DNA of 64,000 nt. Source: Colletotrichum lupini (taxonomy: Eukaryota > Ascomycota > Sordariomycetes > Glomerellales > Glomerellaceae). The position numbers were made by a program, and so were the translations under genes. Of this stretch, positions 37,111 through 48,776 are shown one piece after another. The first letter of the stretch is position 1; each line of letters opens with the position of its first letter. Below the pieces are notes generated by a model, which did not search any database, was not told the origin of the DNA, and was given only the letters and a program-made list of their open reading frames with translations. Location of the stretch: positions 1,550,001 to 1,614,000 of the forward strand of contig NC_064682.1 of NCBI RefSeq assembly GCF_023278565.1, given 5' to 3'.

Positions 37111-38370
37111 TCACCCAAACCTCTGCTTCGCCAGCTCCCTCAACCCCTTCATGACACCCTCCTCCCGCTCCCGATACTCCCTGACCCTCTCCTCCCGCTC
37201 GGCAGCCCTCGCCCTCGCAATTTCCTCCCTCCTAACCTCCCGTTCCGTCTTCTTCCTCTCCTCCCTCGCCTTCATCGCCTTCAACTCGGCAAAGCTATCA
37301 CCGCCGCCCATGAGCTCCTGCTCGCCCACCTCCGCCACCCCGCCATCCCCGCCTAACCCCTTCTCCCGAAACTCCTTCATCTTCTCGTTGACCGCCGCCC
37401 TCTTCTCGAGCTGCCTCTCCCGCGTCCCCGCCTCCGCGCGCGGGGCGACGTCGTCCAGCCTCTCCCGCTGCAGCTTCCTGTCCTCTTTCCGAGCCTGCCG
37501 GAGATCCGACGCACGCGCCGAGCGGTCGCGCGCCGCTTCCTCGGCGAGGGTCTCGCGCTGCAGGGAGAGGTCTACCATGTTGGGGATCCCGGGGCCGGAG
37601 CGCTGGCCGGTACCTCGCGAGGTGGGCGGTAGCCTCGGTCCAAGATCGTCGTCGTCGTCGTCATCTGACTCGTCGTTACGATCCCCATCATCCTCCTCAT
37701 CAGTCCTCTCCCGGTTGTAGTCTCTCTCCTCGCTCCTCTCCACCACCTCCTCTCTCCCCCTCCCATCAGAGCCCCGCGAAGGAAGCCCCTCAATCCCGAC
37801 CTCGAGGGCCCTCTCCTTGGCGGAGACAAACATCTCGGGATCATACCACCCCTGCGACAGCTCCCCGCGGTTCCACTTCCCCACGAAACTCTTCCACCGA
37901 CCCCTCACCTCCCTCTCGTCCATCTCGCGAATGTCCTTCTGCTTCTGCAAGTCGAGATAATACGCCAACAGCGGCCGAAACACCTCCATCTCCGACTTGC
38001 CCAGCTGGCGCGCCTCATACGGCAACGACGCTGCCGCAGCAGCCGCCTTCTTCTCTTTCGAAGCAGTGCCGCCCCCGCTGGCAGTGTCACGCGGCCCATC
38101 CCGGTGCCGACGATGATGATGATGGCGTCGATGCCTGTGTCTCGAATCCCGATCCTCCGGGTCATCGCGGTCGCGGTCGCGGCGGCTGCCGCCGTCGTCT
38201 CCGCGGGGAGATCTCATACTCCGCTCCCGACGCGAACCGCCCTCGCCGACGGGTGACCTCCGCCTCACTTCGTCCCGGTGCCGTCTCGGCGACCTTGACC
38301 GGGAGCGGGTCCGTCCGTATCTCCGCTCCTCACCCCTCCGCTCACCCGAGCGCTCGTCGTCTCCGGCCAT
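37111..38370 (-). CDS. RS-rich nuclear protein (HEL117-like by name)
   Basis: One exon of 419 residues. Residues 1-105 are Arg/Ser/Asp-rich (RTRSRSRSPRRHRDE) with a His/Arg block HRHRRHHHHRRHR. A more conserved-looking centre around 113-200 contains LPYEARQLGKSEMEVFRPLL and WKSFVGKWNRGELSQGWYDP. An Asp run, then a Glu/Arg-rich predicted coiled coil to the C-terminus, follows. RS repeats point to splicing or nuclear-speckle association. Orthologues are often called RNA helicase HEL117, but no DEAD-box or Walker motifs are present here, so helicase activity should not be inferred. Confidence 0.85.
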   Translation of the reverse strand: MAGDDERSGERRGEERRYGRTRSRSRSPRRHRDEVRRRSPVGEGGSRRERSMRSPRGDDGGSRRDRDRDDPEDRDSRHRHRRHHHHRRHRDGPRDTASGGGTASKEKKAAAAAASLPYEARQLGKSEMEVFRPLLAYYLDLQKQKDIREMDEREVRGRWKSFVGKWNRGELSQGWYDPEMFVSAKERALEVGIEGLPSRGSDGRGREEVVERSEERDYNRERTDEEDDGDRNDESDDDDDDDLGPRLPPTSRGTGQRSGPGIPNMVDLSLQRETLAEEAARDRSARASDLRQARKEDRKLQRERLDDVAPRAEAGTRERQLEKRAAVNEKMKEFREKGLGGDGGVAEVGEQELMGGGDSFAELKAMKAREERKKTEREVRREEIARARAAEREERVREYREREEGVMKGLRELAKQRFG

Positions 38371-39514
38371 ACTTCAGAGGACGAATTGACGTTCAAATGA
38401 GTGAGCTACGCTCTCGAGCAAGGATGCGCCAAGTTGGGATGAGATTAAGATGAAAAGATCCACGATAAGGCACCCTCGTTGACACACCACACGCAAGGCC
38501 CCTCTTTGCCTGTTTGCGACACGTCCTTCTCGAAAGAACCTCGGAAAACAAGCTTTTCTCCTTGCTTTTGGGGTTCGTTCCCCAAAATGTGACAAGCAAG
38601 GTCGCACGTCAGATATCTCTTGACAAGGATGGCGACTGCTCTCTCCCCAAAGAGAAACTTGACAAAGTGAGGTGGTAGGTGTGTGGGGTAAGGATTTCTG
38701 GTCCGGACGTCGAATCGTGGCCGTCTCTTTGTTTGACCACAGTTTCAGGCTGTGAGAATCTGCCGCGACGGTGAAGCCGATCAGCCGAAATTGGCCTGCG
38801 CACCCAAAGGAAGGGGGGTGGCAATACTCGGAGGATGCCGAATGGGGTTGGTTATCCAAGGTGAATTATGCGGCGGCAGGTAATGAAGAAGCTCGAGAGG
38901 TGAGGAATTGTAATGGTGCTAAATATCAAAGTACGGTACGGTAGTTGCAAGGTTGGTCGTTTGCGGTGATGTTGTACGAGAAGTCGACGTCCGTGCCTCC
39001 TGACGGCAAGGAAAAAGTTGGAGACTCCCCTGGTCTCGCGGCGTGGCTGCCCTGGGGACCGGAGCAGTGGGTACCCCAACTTCGGCGCCGGAAGACAGCA
39101 CACACCGTGCCGAGTTCCCCTCTCCTGCCCACGACAACTCCGAAAGTAATGTCTGAATTACGGCACTTGAGCCCGGGTTCTATCGTCTGTCAATTTCGAG
39201 CTGTCTCAGCCCAGTGTAGGTATTTCTCAGCTCATTCTTGACTTCACTGTGAACGGTACGCGAGGGAAGTGTTGAATAGTTTCTGTTTCGATTTCAATCA
39301 CCGGATCGTCAAACGTTCTATGAACGAGTATTTATTCTATCAGTACTATGATGCGGCCAGTAGAGGGTATCGTTCCAAACACCGCGTATGCAACTCGAAA
39401 ACGGCTGAACAATGCCGACCTTCCAAAAGACTCATTCGTATCCACCGTCGAGGGTAAAACATTCCGCAAAACCTAATCCTTTGCGGACCCCAGCTCGACA
39501 CACCCGAACACCCC
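38371..39514. other. Intergenic region
   Basis: This contains the promoter of the RS-rich gene and the 3' flank of the copper-fist gene. Several overlapping frames lack domains. Nothing else was seen. Confidence 0.5.
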
Positions 39515-41354
39515 TCATCCTGACTCGGGCATGGGCGAGTTATTGTGTATCGAGCAGCCGAGGCACTGACAATCGTCGCCGCATGGACATGACGACGTCT
39601 CGCCAGCGCATCCGTCACCGTTGAACGGGTATGTCACGAAGAAGAAGTCGTTCGCCGATAGTGCCTGCTCTTCACTCAACACTGAGGCTCCATCGGAAGG
39701 TGTTTGCGGCCCAGCAGGAGAACCGCTGTTTTCGCCATTCGTGTGTGCATCCATTCCGCGGGCGCCAGTCCCGTTGGTCGTTGCCGTCTCCGAGTGCCCA
39801 TTCGTGCCGTTCGTGCCGTTCGTACCATTCGTCATTCCATAAGAGTCGTCCAGCATACTTGTGTATGCAGATCGCACGTAGTCTTGTGTCGCATCGTTGT
39901 AAGGGTGAGCCGCGCAGCCCACACACTGGCAGCCGTCGCCACAGCTGCACATGTGTGATGTTGATTCGGGCATCATTGGGGTTGTACCATCTGGGGTAAA
40001 AAGCGAGTTCGGCATGCCGTATGCGGCCGGCGGCGGGATTGGTTGACCATACTGCTGCGCCTCCATCTGCTGCTTCCACTGTGCAGGCTGTAGCGGTGAC
40101 ATCCAAGACCCGTATTGAGGCGGATATGTGAAAATTGTTGGTTGGAAGTATGAGTTGAACATGCCTTGGGGCATGGCGGTAGGTGTCTGGAAAGGCGACA
40201 TGGCTATGGCGCTCGACGGCGACATATGGCCATTCGACATGTGATGTACGTTTGTGTCTATCGCAGGTGCCTTGCTAGAGCAACAACCGCCCTTCTTAGG
40301 CTTTGCTTGCGTCTTGGGGCTCGAGCTGACACTAGAAGGCTGTGTAGAGCTCCCTTCGGCTTTGCTTGGCCCTGAGCAACATGAGCCACCCGTGCTGGTG
40401 CTCGTCAACGAGGGCGGAGGGGCGGGCTTCGGCGTCCCATTTGTCTTTCCTGAGCAGCAAGATCCCCCATTCGATGCCGCTGCCATCGGAGTAGGCGTTG
40501 TCGCAGTCTGTGGCGTGTTGATGGCTGAAGGTACGGCATTTGGCTGAGGCATCGACATCGCGGCTCCCGGGGGGAACAGGGGCGCAGGCATCTGCTGTGG
40601 GAACATTGGATACATGATGGGTTGGTGGAAACCGCCGTTAACGCCGCCCATCATGGTCATACCGCCGTACTCCATCCCATTTCTAGGTGCGGGCATACCC
40701 GGCATGCCACCGTTGGCTTGTGGCATGTGATTCGCTTGGGCCATGTCGTATGGCGGCAGTATGTTGATATTGGTGGCATCCATCCTCTCGAGGTTCACGG
40801 GGTCGAACGACTGCTTGCGACTGGCCGCCTTCGGGGCAGACTTTTGTATGCGAAAGGAGGCGGCGGATGCCTTGGTCGGAGACATTGGCGGGACATCGCT
40901 CGCCGGCGATTCTGCCTTGCTGACACTGGGTGATTCTGCGGGGGTTCCGGCGTTGCTGGAACCGCAGCCGCATTTCTGCTTTCTCGGGATGGCGGCCGTT
41001 ACACTACCACAGCCGCAACCGCGAGAGGGTGGATGAGGACATGTGCTCAAAGGTCTGCCGGGCTTTCGAACGGGGACCATCAAGCGTTCATTCGCATGGG
41101 TGCATTTGGTGGAGCGATGACCACGGATGCATGGCTCGCTAGAGGGCGAAGGGTGAAGTGGTCAGCTCAGGGTCCTGCGGAAAGCGGGATGCGGGATGCG
41201 GGATTCCATCGATGCACACAGAAATCGCCAGTCATGGCCGTAGTATGGCGAAGGAAAACACGACGAGGAGAAGACGAAATGATGGAGGACAGGAACGGAA
41301 GGAATAGGACGCTGCGACTTACCAAGCCATCTTCTGGCCGTTGATGAGCGGCAT
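39515..41354 (-). CDS. Copper-fist transcription factor (Mac1/Cuf1-like)
   Basis: Two exons (41354-41323 and 41138-39515) joined by a 184-bp intron give 551 residues. The copper-fist module is complete: C11, C14, C23 and H25 as zinc ligands, then KPGRP at 36-40, the minor-groove contact. Directly after come GCGCGS and KCGCGS. Three separate Cys-Cys pairs (near 238, 264 and 296) follow in a Met/Pro/Gln-rich middle. The C-terminal half has two CxCxxxCxCxxCxxH clusters, at about 408-422 and 528-542, the type that binds Cu(I) in Mac1 and Cuf1 and controls activity. It therefore probably activates copper-uptake genes when copper is low. Four TNG units in tandem lie between the two clusters. The intron falls inside the codon for C11. 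Confidence 0.95.
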
Positions 41355-44300
41355 GGTGGGCTGTGGTGGGGGTGGCTCTCAAGGTTGCTGTGATACGTGA
41401 GAGGAGGTAGAGATTTTGGCGATCTTCCAAGTTGCGGTAGTGTCTCCGGGCTTCTTTAAAAAGGTAATTGCAAAAGTAAAAGCTGCGATGAATGTCGCTC
41501 GCTCAGGCTTCGGCCCCAATAGACCTCGGACGGTGGGAGTGAGCGGCGGCGTGGAACATGAAGGCGGGAGCCAGCTCTCAAGGTGCGGCGGCGGCGTTCG
41601 TCGAGTCTTGGTTCTGGTCGTTCCTATGGTTCGCGGTCGCTGCTGGTCGGTCTCTTTGGTGGGCTTGTTTGCGACGCAGGCAAGCAAGCTATGTATCCGG
41701 CGACGATGGGTGAAATCGGCTCAGCGGGCAAGAAAGGCCATGTGATGATCGAGCGGGCGCCGGCGGTAAGGTGAGTCGTCGGGGGCTTCCAGCGCAAAGC
41801 AAATCGGTAACGATGTCGAGGTGAGAAATGCGGGATTGCAAGAGCTGGAAATTGGCGAGAGAAACGAGCGGCGTTTCGAGCGTGAAGAGGTTTAAAGCTG
41901 CGCGCAAAGGCCGGGGGGTCGTAAGGAAGGGCAGGTTTCTGGGTATTGAATGAAGTGGAAGTAGACGGGACTCTGAGAGAAGCGCCGGGTCGGCAAAGCA
42001 GTGGGATCGTTGCTACCTTTACCTTAGCTGCCCTGGTACCCAAGGTAAGGTATCCGTAGTGCTTAGTGTGTGGTGTGTGGTGGTCGGTGGTCAGGGAAGA
42101 CAAAGTCACAAAGGCGGGTTAGCAAAGGGCAGAAACAGCGACCGTCCATGGGAACAGGAAACGGCCCAGTGGACCGTTTGAGGTGGAAAGGACGTCGACG
42201 CCGGGGGAGACGGGGTTTGGCCTGTACGAATAGTCCACTGCGACTGAGGAAGGAACAACACGGTCAACACCAGTAGCACCTGCTCGAGTCGAGTTAAGGT
42301 ACCTTTGGGTAGGTAAATTGAAGAGCAGTCAAGGCAAGTCCCTTCTTTCCTCTCTCTCTTCCTCACTCCTTCTCCCGATCTAAATTCAGCAAAACACTCC
42401 TTCCCCCGACCCGAATTCAGCAAGAGGTACAACCATTGAACCACCTCATACAGGTAGGTAGGCACTTGCCTCCTCTCGGATAGCCTTGGGTCCCTGACCA
42501 GCACTAGCGGCCCCTATGCTCCATGTCCTACCTTGGTCCTTGGCATCGTCTAGTCCAGCCCAGCGTGAGCCTGTGAAGGTGAGTGAGTTCCAGTTCCGAG
42601 CCCCCCCAGCCAGCAGCGAGCGGCAAGAGGAGACGCCCAAGAGAAGCACGAGCAGTGGACAGCGGCGGTGGGCGTGGGCAATGGATGGGGCGCGGCGGGC
42701 GGGAGGGGGGGTGAGCGAGCCAGGTGAGGGACGGCATCCCGGTAGCGCATCGAAACAGCCCCACGTGCGGGGGGGTTTACTACATGCCTCGCTCGCTGTC
42801 CGCCGCCTGCTTCACTTTCTGCCTTGCTCGGATACTCGACGCATGGATGACAAAGATAGTTCAACGAGGGTACGAATGCCGTACAGATACCGAAATCTCA
42901 GTGCCCCAGTGACAAGTTTGCCTACATCAGTATCTGCGATGAAAGCCCGGGCGGGAAGAGGGGTCTGTCTGCAGCTCTCATCACAGACGGCATGCCATGT
43001 CTGTCCGTACACCTAGAACCACTGGACAGGTACATACAGTACACAGATACCCTTTCCGGCCATGCCACCTCAACCTCGTCTTACAATCCGAGCCCAGTCA
43101 TGTCCATGGTCCCTCACTGCCAACCTCAATGCCTCATAAGACTTGAACATGGGATGACTCTAGATGGTCCTGACTATCCATCTCTCTTCTTCACTCTTGT
43201 TCGGAGCAAGCTTTTTTTGACGGCAACTTTCTAACCAACTCTAAGGCACGTTATCCAACACGATAACAGGGCCAACCCAGCAGCACCACCACCAACCCAG
43301 GAATTTCTGCGTCTGCTTAAAACGGCAAGCCGGGCGCGGTTGGGACTTTACCTCAAGCCCGTAATCTATGGCCTGGACGCGGCGCGCTTCCCACGTTGAC
43401 ATGCCGTTCGCCGCAGGAGCGTCCCGAGCGTCTATCTCCCTCACTGTCGGTGGGCTTCTTAACCAGATAGAATGCCTATCAGCACAAGACATGCCGCAAC
43501 GCATCGGAAAAGGGAGAGATAAAGAAAGACGTGAGAGAGATGTGGCTGACTAGCAAGACAACGCTCCCGGCCATGAGAATAAGCCGCGTGCTCTCCCTTC
43601 TTCTGCCGGGATATGCTGCCCAACTTGATAAGAAGCTAACTCTGGGTCGCCGTTTAGTACCGAGTTCCCGTTTTCCCTTTACCCTCCGTAACCCAGTCTG
43701 TCTCTTTACACAGTACATGAGAATATGGGAGCAGGCCCTCAGGGTCATATTTCTTCTTCATGCCATTCTTGCATCTTGACATGTCGTCGTGCCCCCCCCC
43801 CCATATCGATTGTAAGCTCCGTCATCAGAGGAACTGTAAGATCATGTCAAGGGTCCAGACTCTTGAGATCCTGTGCGACCACACATGCACTCACACTCAC
43901 ACTTACTCACACATTACGGCTGACCGTCTGACTGGGCTCATCCTCTCACTCCCGCGAGTCGGTGCCGAGTCCGCGGTCGGCCCAGACTCAGGCTCCCCCC
44001 TTCCAGGCTCCAGGCCGGGAATCAGGTAACCTACGAAAAGAAAGTCGGAACTTTTCAGGAAATTCATATTGCCTACTGTGCAAAGTACATCGAACATCGA
44101 TCTCATGTACGACTTGAATCCGATTTCGTGTCTTGAAAGGTCTCGCCACGGTTCAGTAGTCCACTCATCCTCCCCGTGTTAGTGGTTCAGCCAACGACAA
44201 CCCGCACGGATATCGCGCGCGCACAGGTTTCCCAAGGCTCAAAGCATTCCGAGAACCCCCATAAATGAATTCGTTTTCCCACGACCAGGCTCTCTACATC

Positions 44301-45202
44301 AGGAAACTCGAGCGCGGGGACAAATACATGGGCAGATAGAAAAGCGAAAAAAGGGCGAGGACTACCGTAAGAGGGTGGGAGCGAGCAAGTAAAAAACAAC
44401 AACCGACTACATACTCCACCGTCAGAGGCTCGAGAGGCAAGGGAAGTGAGCAAGTTTTGATTGGCCGGATCCGGTCAAGCACCACCAAAAATTCACAACG
44501 AGAAGGTCGTCGAACCAGACCACCCCTCTCTCTCTCGCTCTCTCGCCCTCTCTCTACGAGCCTACCCAACAAGAAACCGCTTCACACGAAGAATGCGTAT
44601 CCATGGCTGTGCAGAAGTAGCGCTCCGAAAAAAGGTACCCCGTGGGTGGACACTTTGTGATGTAACCTGTGTGCCTGTGTCGTTGGCATTAAGGCGGCTT
44701 CTCTCTTCATTCTCCGCCGCAACTTGTGGCGCGGGGCTAGATATATGTTGCTGAAAGTGAGGAAGGGAGAGATCTCTGTAGAGGCAATATGTAGACGGCT
44801 CGTCAATTACTGCCCTCACCTCCACGCCAAGGTGAACCCGCCAACCGACGCTTCACTTATGCCGTCATATCTCATCCCTTTTATATATCCATCCGTATGG
44901 ACTTGTCTGCCCATCACCCTTTATGCATTGCCATGCCGCGCTCTCTCTAAGCGGCTTCGGGCAGCCTAAACTTGGACCGCCCCGTCCTGCAGAAGCAGGA
45001 CGGCTGCCATATCCCCCTCTCACATATACCCCGTCCCGCTCACGGCCCAGTCAAGACACATGCGTTTACAATACTATTCTTCAGACAAACCCAGGATCTT
45101 CATAGGGTGAGCAGTTTTTATCAATCGTCCAAGCCCGCCGTCTCGCCCCTGGTGTCGTCTTGGCCTACTTGAAGAACCAGCGCCTGCGTCCGCCACGCGC
45201 GC
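41355..45202. other. Long intergenic region
   Basis: This contains the promoter and leader of the copper-fist gene and the 3' side of the SR140-like gene. It includes CT-rich blocks near 42,340 and 44,520, a CACTCA-type run near 43,890, and a C run at 43,791. Frames of up to 166 codons (42516-43016) overlap others on the opposite strand and lack domains. I see no supported gene. Confidence 0.5.
42364..42423. repeat. Direct repeat, two copies differing only by transitions
   Basis: Copies at 42364-42392 and 42395-42423 share CACTCCTTC.CCCGA.C..AATTCAGCAA over 29 bp. All four differences are T/C or A/G. They lie in the CT-rich region upstream of the copper-fist gene. Confidence 0.7.
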
Positions 45203-47722
45203 TTAGTTTCCCTCATCCGAATCCCCAGAGTCAGCAAACATGTCCACTGCTCTCATCCTTTTCCGAGGCTGTCCCTTCGGCTGGGTTGATAATTGCAAAC
45301 GTCCGACAGTGGGGGCGTCGTCAGTCTTCGCGGCCTCTGCCGTTCCTTCTACCTTGCTGCTGGTCTCGCCTGACGGTGACTGATCCTTTGCCGTTTCGGT
45401 TGCGTCCTCTTCCATCGGCTCCCCCTCGACATCATCATCCACCATGGGCTCACCCTCCACATCCTCCTCGCTCATTGGTTCGCCCATGACATCGTCTTCT
45501 TCCATGGGTTCACCGGCAACATCCTCCTCATCCATTGGTTCGCCTTCGACGTCATCCACCTCTTTGTCAGCTGTTGACTCTGGCGCTCTCTGATCAAGGG
45601 TGCTCGTTGTGGCAACATCGGCGGCCGGCATCGAGGACTTCTCAACCACCTTCCATCTACCCTTCTTGGCTGCGTCATCTTCAATCTGCTCTTGTGTCTT
45701 TGAAGATGGCGGGTTTTCGAAAGTTTTGGCAAACAACTCCTGACTCTCCGTTGGGAAGACACACCAACCTTCCCAAAGGGTCAGGACTAGACCGACGCTT
45801 CGTTTCCACTTCTCAGCCCGCAGTCGGCCCCAGTTTAGCTTCTCAGCCATCAGCCCCAGACCCTCAAAAATATTGTGCTCTTTGAGTGCTCCTTCGAAGA
45901 TTTGTCGATACCGCCAAGCACGCTGAATACCGCTACTAGAGGAGGCGGATAGTACGTCGCTGACAACGTAAAGGCCCACAAGGCTTGCACCGCTGGTGTC
46001 AGGGCCCTCCTTCTCGGTTTTCCCTTCCGGCTCAGCTTCAGGCGGCTCTGAATCGCCCCTTTGTCTTCCCTTCTCTTTGCCATTCGACTGAAACTCTGGG
46101 TTGGCCGCCGTTAATGCAAAGGGCTTCTCGACATTCGAGACGATCATGTCGACGACCTCTTTGGCACCCCGGCTTGCGTGCGTAAGCGCAAACGCTGTCA
46201 CTCGGGCGACATCTCCTTTCCGAATCTTGGACAAAGTTGTGGGCAAACGTGATAAGAGATGGGTAAGCTTTGCTTTGTCGAGTGGGTTCAAGAAGGTAGC
46301 CTCTGCTTCAGGCCCCTGAGTCTGATTCTCGCGGTTTTCCCCGTCAAAGTCCTCGTCGTCCGAGGAGTTATACTCCGAGTCGGATACAAACTCATCGAGT
46401 TCTGTGACGAACTCGAATGGCAGGCCTTTCTCTGGAGCTTTCCAGGCATGGCTGCCGTCAAAAAGCGGTAGATACCGTCCCTTGTTACTCCGAGAAGATG
46501 CTCCTGTGACGATCTCCCATAATCGCCATCGGTACCAGATACCTCCTTCGCTGCGTGCGTCCCAAATCCAAGCCCATTTTTCCTCCCGTTGAACCTCGGG
46601 GCGGCTCATGAGCAAAGCCTCAAATTCCACGCCGTGCTCGAGAACCGACTCGATGGTCCTGTTGATGAGGTGTACCATCTTTATATCGTTTGGAGGCTTG
46701 ACAGGCACGTGAAGAATACTGCTCCGATTGATTGAAGCACCGATATTTGGGCCATACGAAGTTGGCGGCGCAAAGCCTCGATGGAAGGCGTGCTGTGTTG
46801 TCGCGTTACCGGGTGCTGTCGGCTGTGATACAGGCTTGGCACCAAAAGGCTGCGATCCGGCGGATGTACCACCCAGAGTCGATGTTGTCGCGGTTGCCAC
46901 CGTTGAGGATAGATGCCGGTGCAACGACAAATAACAGCCGTAACCCAGGTAGCGATTTTGTAGCGAGCTCACGACTGCATCCAGTTCTGTTGCTGGCGTG
47001 TCTGGCGATAGTGTGACAATGGCTACGGCGCATTTCTTCTCCGTGCCCGAAGGTCCCATAGGCGGTAAAATCTTGACGTGTTCAACATTAAGGCTTGTCG
47101 GGATCAATGACTTGATGAAGGCAGGCGATGTTCCAGGCGGCAGCTGAGAAAGACGCAACGTAGGTCTAGCCACTGCGACTTCCTCGGCTCTCGAGTCTGG
47201 TTTGGCTTCGTCCTCGTCGTCACTGTTGTGGAAGACCTTGGCGACCGAACTCGGTTCCTCCCTTTCCTCGAACCCGAGCCTGCCATCTCTGTCCCTCTCC
47301 TGCCGGTATGCGTCGAAGCCCCTCTTCCTTCCAAGCGAGCCAGGCGGAGGTCCCAAGCTTCCCGGACCGCTCTTGAAGCTCGGAGTAGGACCTAGACTAC
47401 CAGGGCCGCTCTTGGGATTGGATGCGCCAAAGTGTCGCCTAGATGGTGCAGGTGCGCCCAACGGAGCGCCGCCGAACCCAGCCACCTTGGGCTGGGGTCT
47501 TTGTGAAGGCATCGAGCCAAACCGGCCGGTTCTCGGGTCGTCATCGTCATCGTGGTCGAAACTCTTGACAAAGTCTTGGTATACTGCGGCGGTCTCGGCA
47601 GCCTCGCGGGCCTTCTTTGCTTCGGCTTCGGCTCTCTGTTTCTCGAACGCGGATTGCTTGGATGGTTTCTGGAGCTTCGCCTCCACGTCGGGGAATTCGA
47701 CGAGGTCTTTTGCCGATGACAT
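45203..47722 (-). CDS. SR140/U2SURP-like splicing factor
   Basis: One exon of 839 residues. Domains in order: an RRM-like fold at about 188-270 (LRLSQLPPG, CAVAIVTL), a SURP module at about 345-405 (VHLINRTIESVLEHGVEFEA, WAWIWD, WYRWRLWEI), and a CID/RPR helical domain at about 478-655 (NPLDKAKLTHLLSRL, ITAFAL-like VTAFALTHASRGAKEVV, LVGLYVVSDVL, RQIFEGALKEHNIFEGLG). This RRM-SURP-CID order defines SR140, a U2 snRNP-associated protein. The tail has five decamers of the type DVxGEPMxEE at 721-770, then a basic PRKRMRAVDMF end resembling the family's NLS/linker. The N-terminus has two SGPGSLG repeats. Confidence 0.93.
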   Translation of the reverse strand: MSSAKDLVEFPDVEAKLQKPSKQSAFEKQRAEAEAKKAREAAETAAVYQDFVKSFDHDDDDDPRTGRFGSMPSQRPQPKVAGFGGAPLGAPAPSRRHFGASNPKSGPGSLGPTPSFKSGPGSLGPPPGSLGRKRGFDAYRQERDRDGRLGFEEREEPSSVAKVFHNSDDEDEAKPDSRAEEVAVARPTLRLSQLPPGTSPAFIKSLIPTSLNVEHVKILPPMGPSGTEKKCAVAIVTLSPDTPATELDAVVSSLQNRYLGYGCYLSLHRHLSSTVATATTSTLGGTSAGSQPFGAKPVSQPTAPGNATTQHAFHRGFAPPTSYGPNIGASINRSSILHVPVKPPNDIKMVHLINRTIESVLEHGVEFEALLMSRPEVQREEKWAWIWDARSEGGIWYRWRLWEIVTGASSRSNKGRYLPLFDGSHAWKAPEKGLPFEFVTELDEFVSDSEYNSSDDEDFDGENRENQTQGPEAEATFLNPLDKAKLTHLLSRLPTTLSKIRKGDVARVTAFALTHASRGAKEVVDMIVSNVEKPFALTAANPEFQSNGKEKGRQRGDSEPPEAEPEGKTEKEGPDTSGASLVGLYVVSDVLSASSSSGIQRAWRYRQIFEGALKEHNIFEGLGLMAEKLNWGRLRAEKWKRSVGLVLTLWEGWCVFPTESQELFAKTFENPPSSKTQEQIEDDAAKKGRWKVVEKSSMPAADVATTSTLDQRAPESTADKEVDDVEGEPMDEEDVAGEPMEEDDVMGEPMSEEDVEGEPMVDDDVEGEPMEEDATETAKDQSPSGETSSKVEGTAEAAKTDDAPTVGRLQLSTQPKGQPRKRMRAVDMFADSGDSDEGN
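45413..45562 (-). repeat. Five 30-bp coding repeats in the SR140-like gene
   Basis: Five exact-length units encode decamers around DV[EAM]GEPM with acidic flanks (residues 721-770). DNA units differ at several positions, but length is invariant, so the number of units may vary between strains. Confidence 0.8.
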
Positions 47723-48776
47723 CGCTACCGGTATAGCTGTGAAGCTTCTTGTCGCATAGTCAGAATCGATGAGAATCTGCCGAGTTCAGGAGGCGCGTGG
47801 TCGTAGACCGCAGTTGACTGTATTCGTAAAGTTGCAGAAGAAGTTCAGCGCAGCGCTCTGTAAGTGTGTCCGTGGACCTGTCGCGCCATGCACTGTGTGC
47901 AAGAAGATAGACGGAAGTCTCGCACTGTTCTCCTCACTGCCACTTTCTGCTGTGGCTTGACCGACTTGAGCCACACTTTCCTGACTTCGCACCTTGTTGT
48001 ACTTCACTCTGCGGTCTATCTCCACTTGTTGCCGGCAGCAGCATCCTGGCGACCGTCATGTCTGACAAAGTGTTCCTTCCGAGCGTAGCCATGGATGGTG
48101 TTGTAGATATAGACTGCACGTATCTGGAATTGATTTCTCGCGCGATTGTGGGCACTTGGTAGCACCATCGTGTGCAAGACTTGATGTAGAGGTCCACGTC
48201 TTGAGTATCGTGCAAGCGATCATCATCGGCCGAAGCGATGAGTGGGATCTGCTCTTGGGAAAACAATGGCACAGGCGAGTCAGCGCAATCATGGACCACA
48301 AGAGTGAAACCCTGGATCAGGGACATCACCAAAGCCCGCGAGGGAGTCCTCAGACGGCCACGAGATCGAGTGACCGCACCAAGCACTTTCATCACTTACC
48401 ACTTGCACCAAACAGGTCTACTTGCTTATGGCGATGAGATGTTAAGTTCACAGCTTCTGCGGATGCTTCAAGCCACGAAGAACCGCTGTGGATGACACGT
48501 CATGGTGCGGCATGTAATCTAGGCAGTAGCTTATGGAAATGCGGTTTTCTCTTGAATATAAAGAAGGATGCACCTGCGACAGAACCTGACTCTTGATATC
48601 TCACCACATCACCTTCTCTGTCCCAGTGCTCTCGTAATAACGCCTGCCCCGAACCCCTTTCGAAGACGTTGATACTGACCGATACCACTAGTCCTTCCCT
48701 GGCACATATTCCTATACGTATACGGCAATACCGCATCCGACCAAGACGCCCTACATCGCACCCGTGCAATTACAAG
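47723..48776. other. Divergent intergenic region
   Basis: This is the shared upstream region of the SR140-like gene (-) and an unknown plus-strand gene. A 153-codon minus-strand frame (47934-48395) has no domain, and its start and stop do not fit splice sites, so I do not call it. Confidence 0.5.

Noticed and set aside
47934..48395. 153-codon minus-strand frame upstream of the SR140-like gene
   Set aside because: No recognisable family; frames of this size occur elsewhere in the window by chance, and the position is the shared promoter of two divergent genes.
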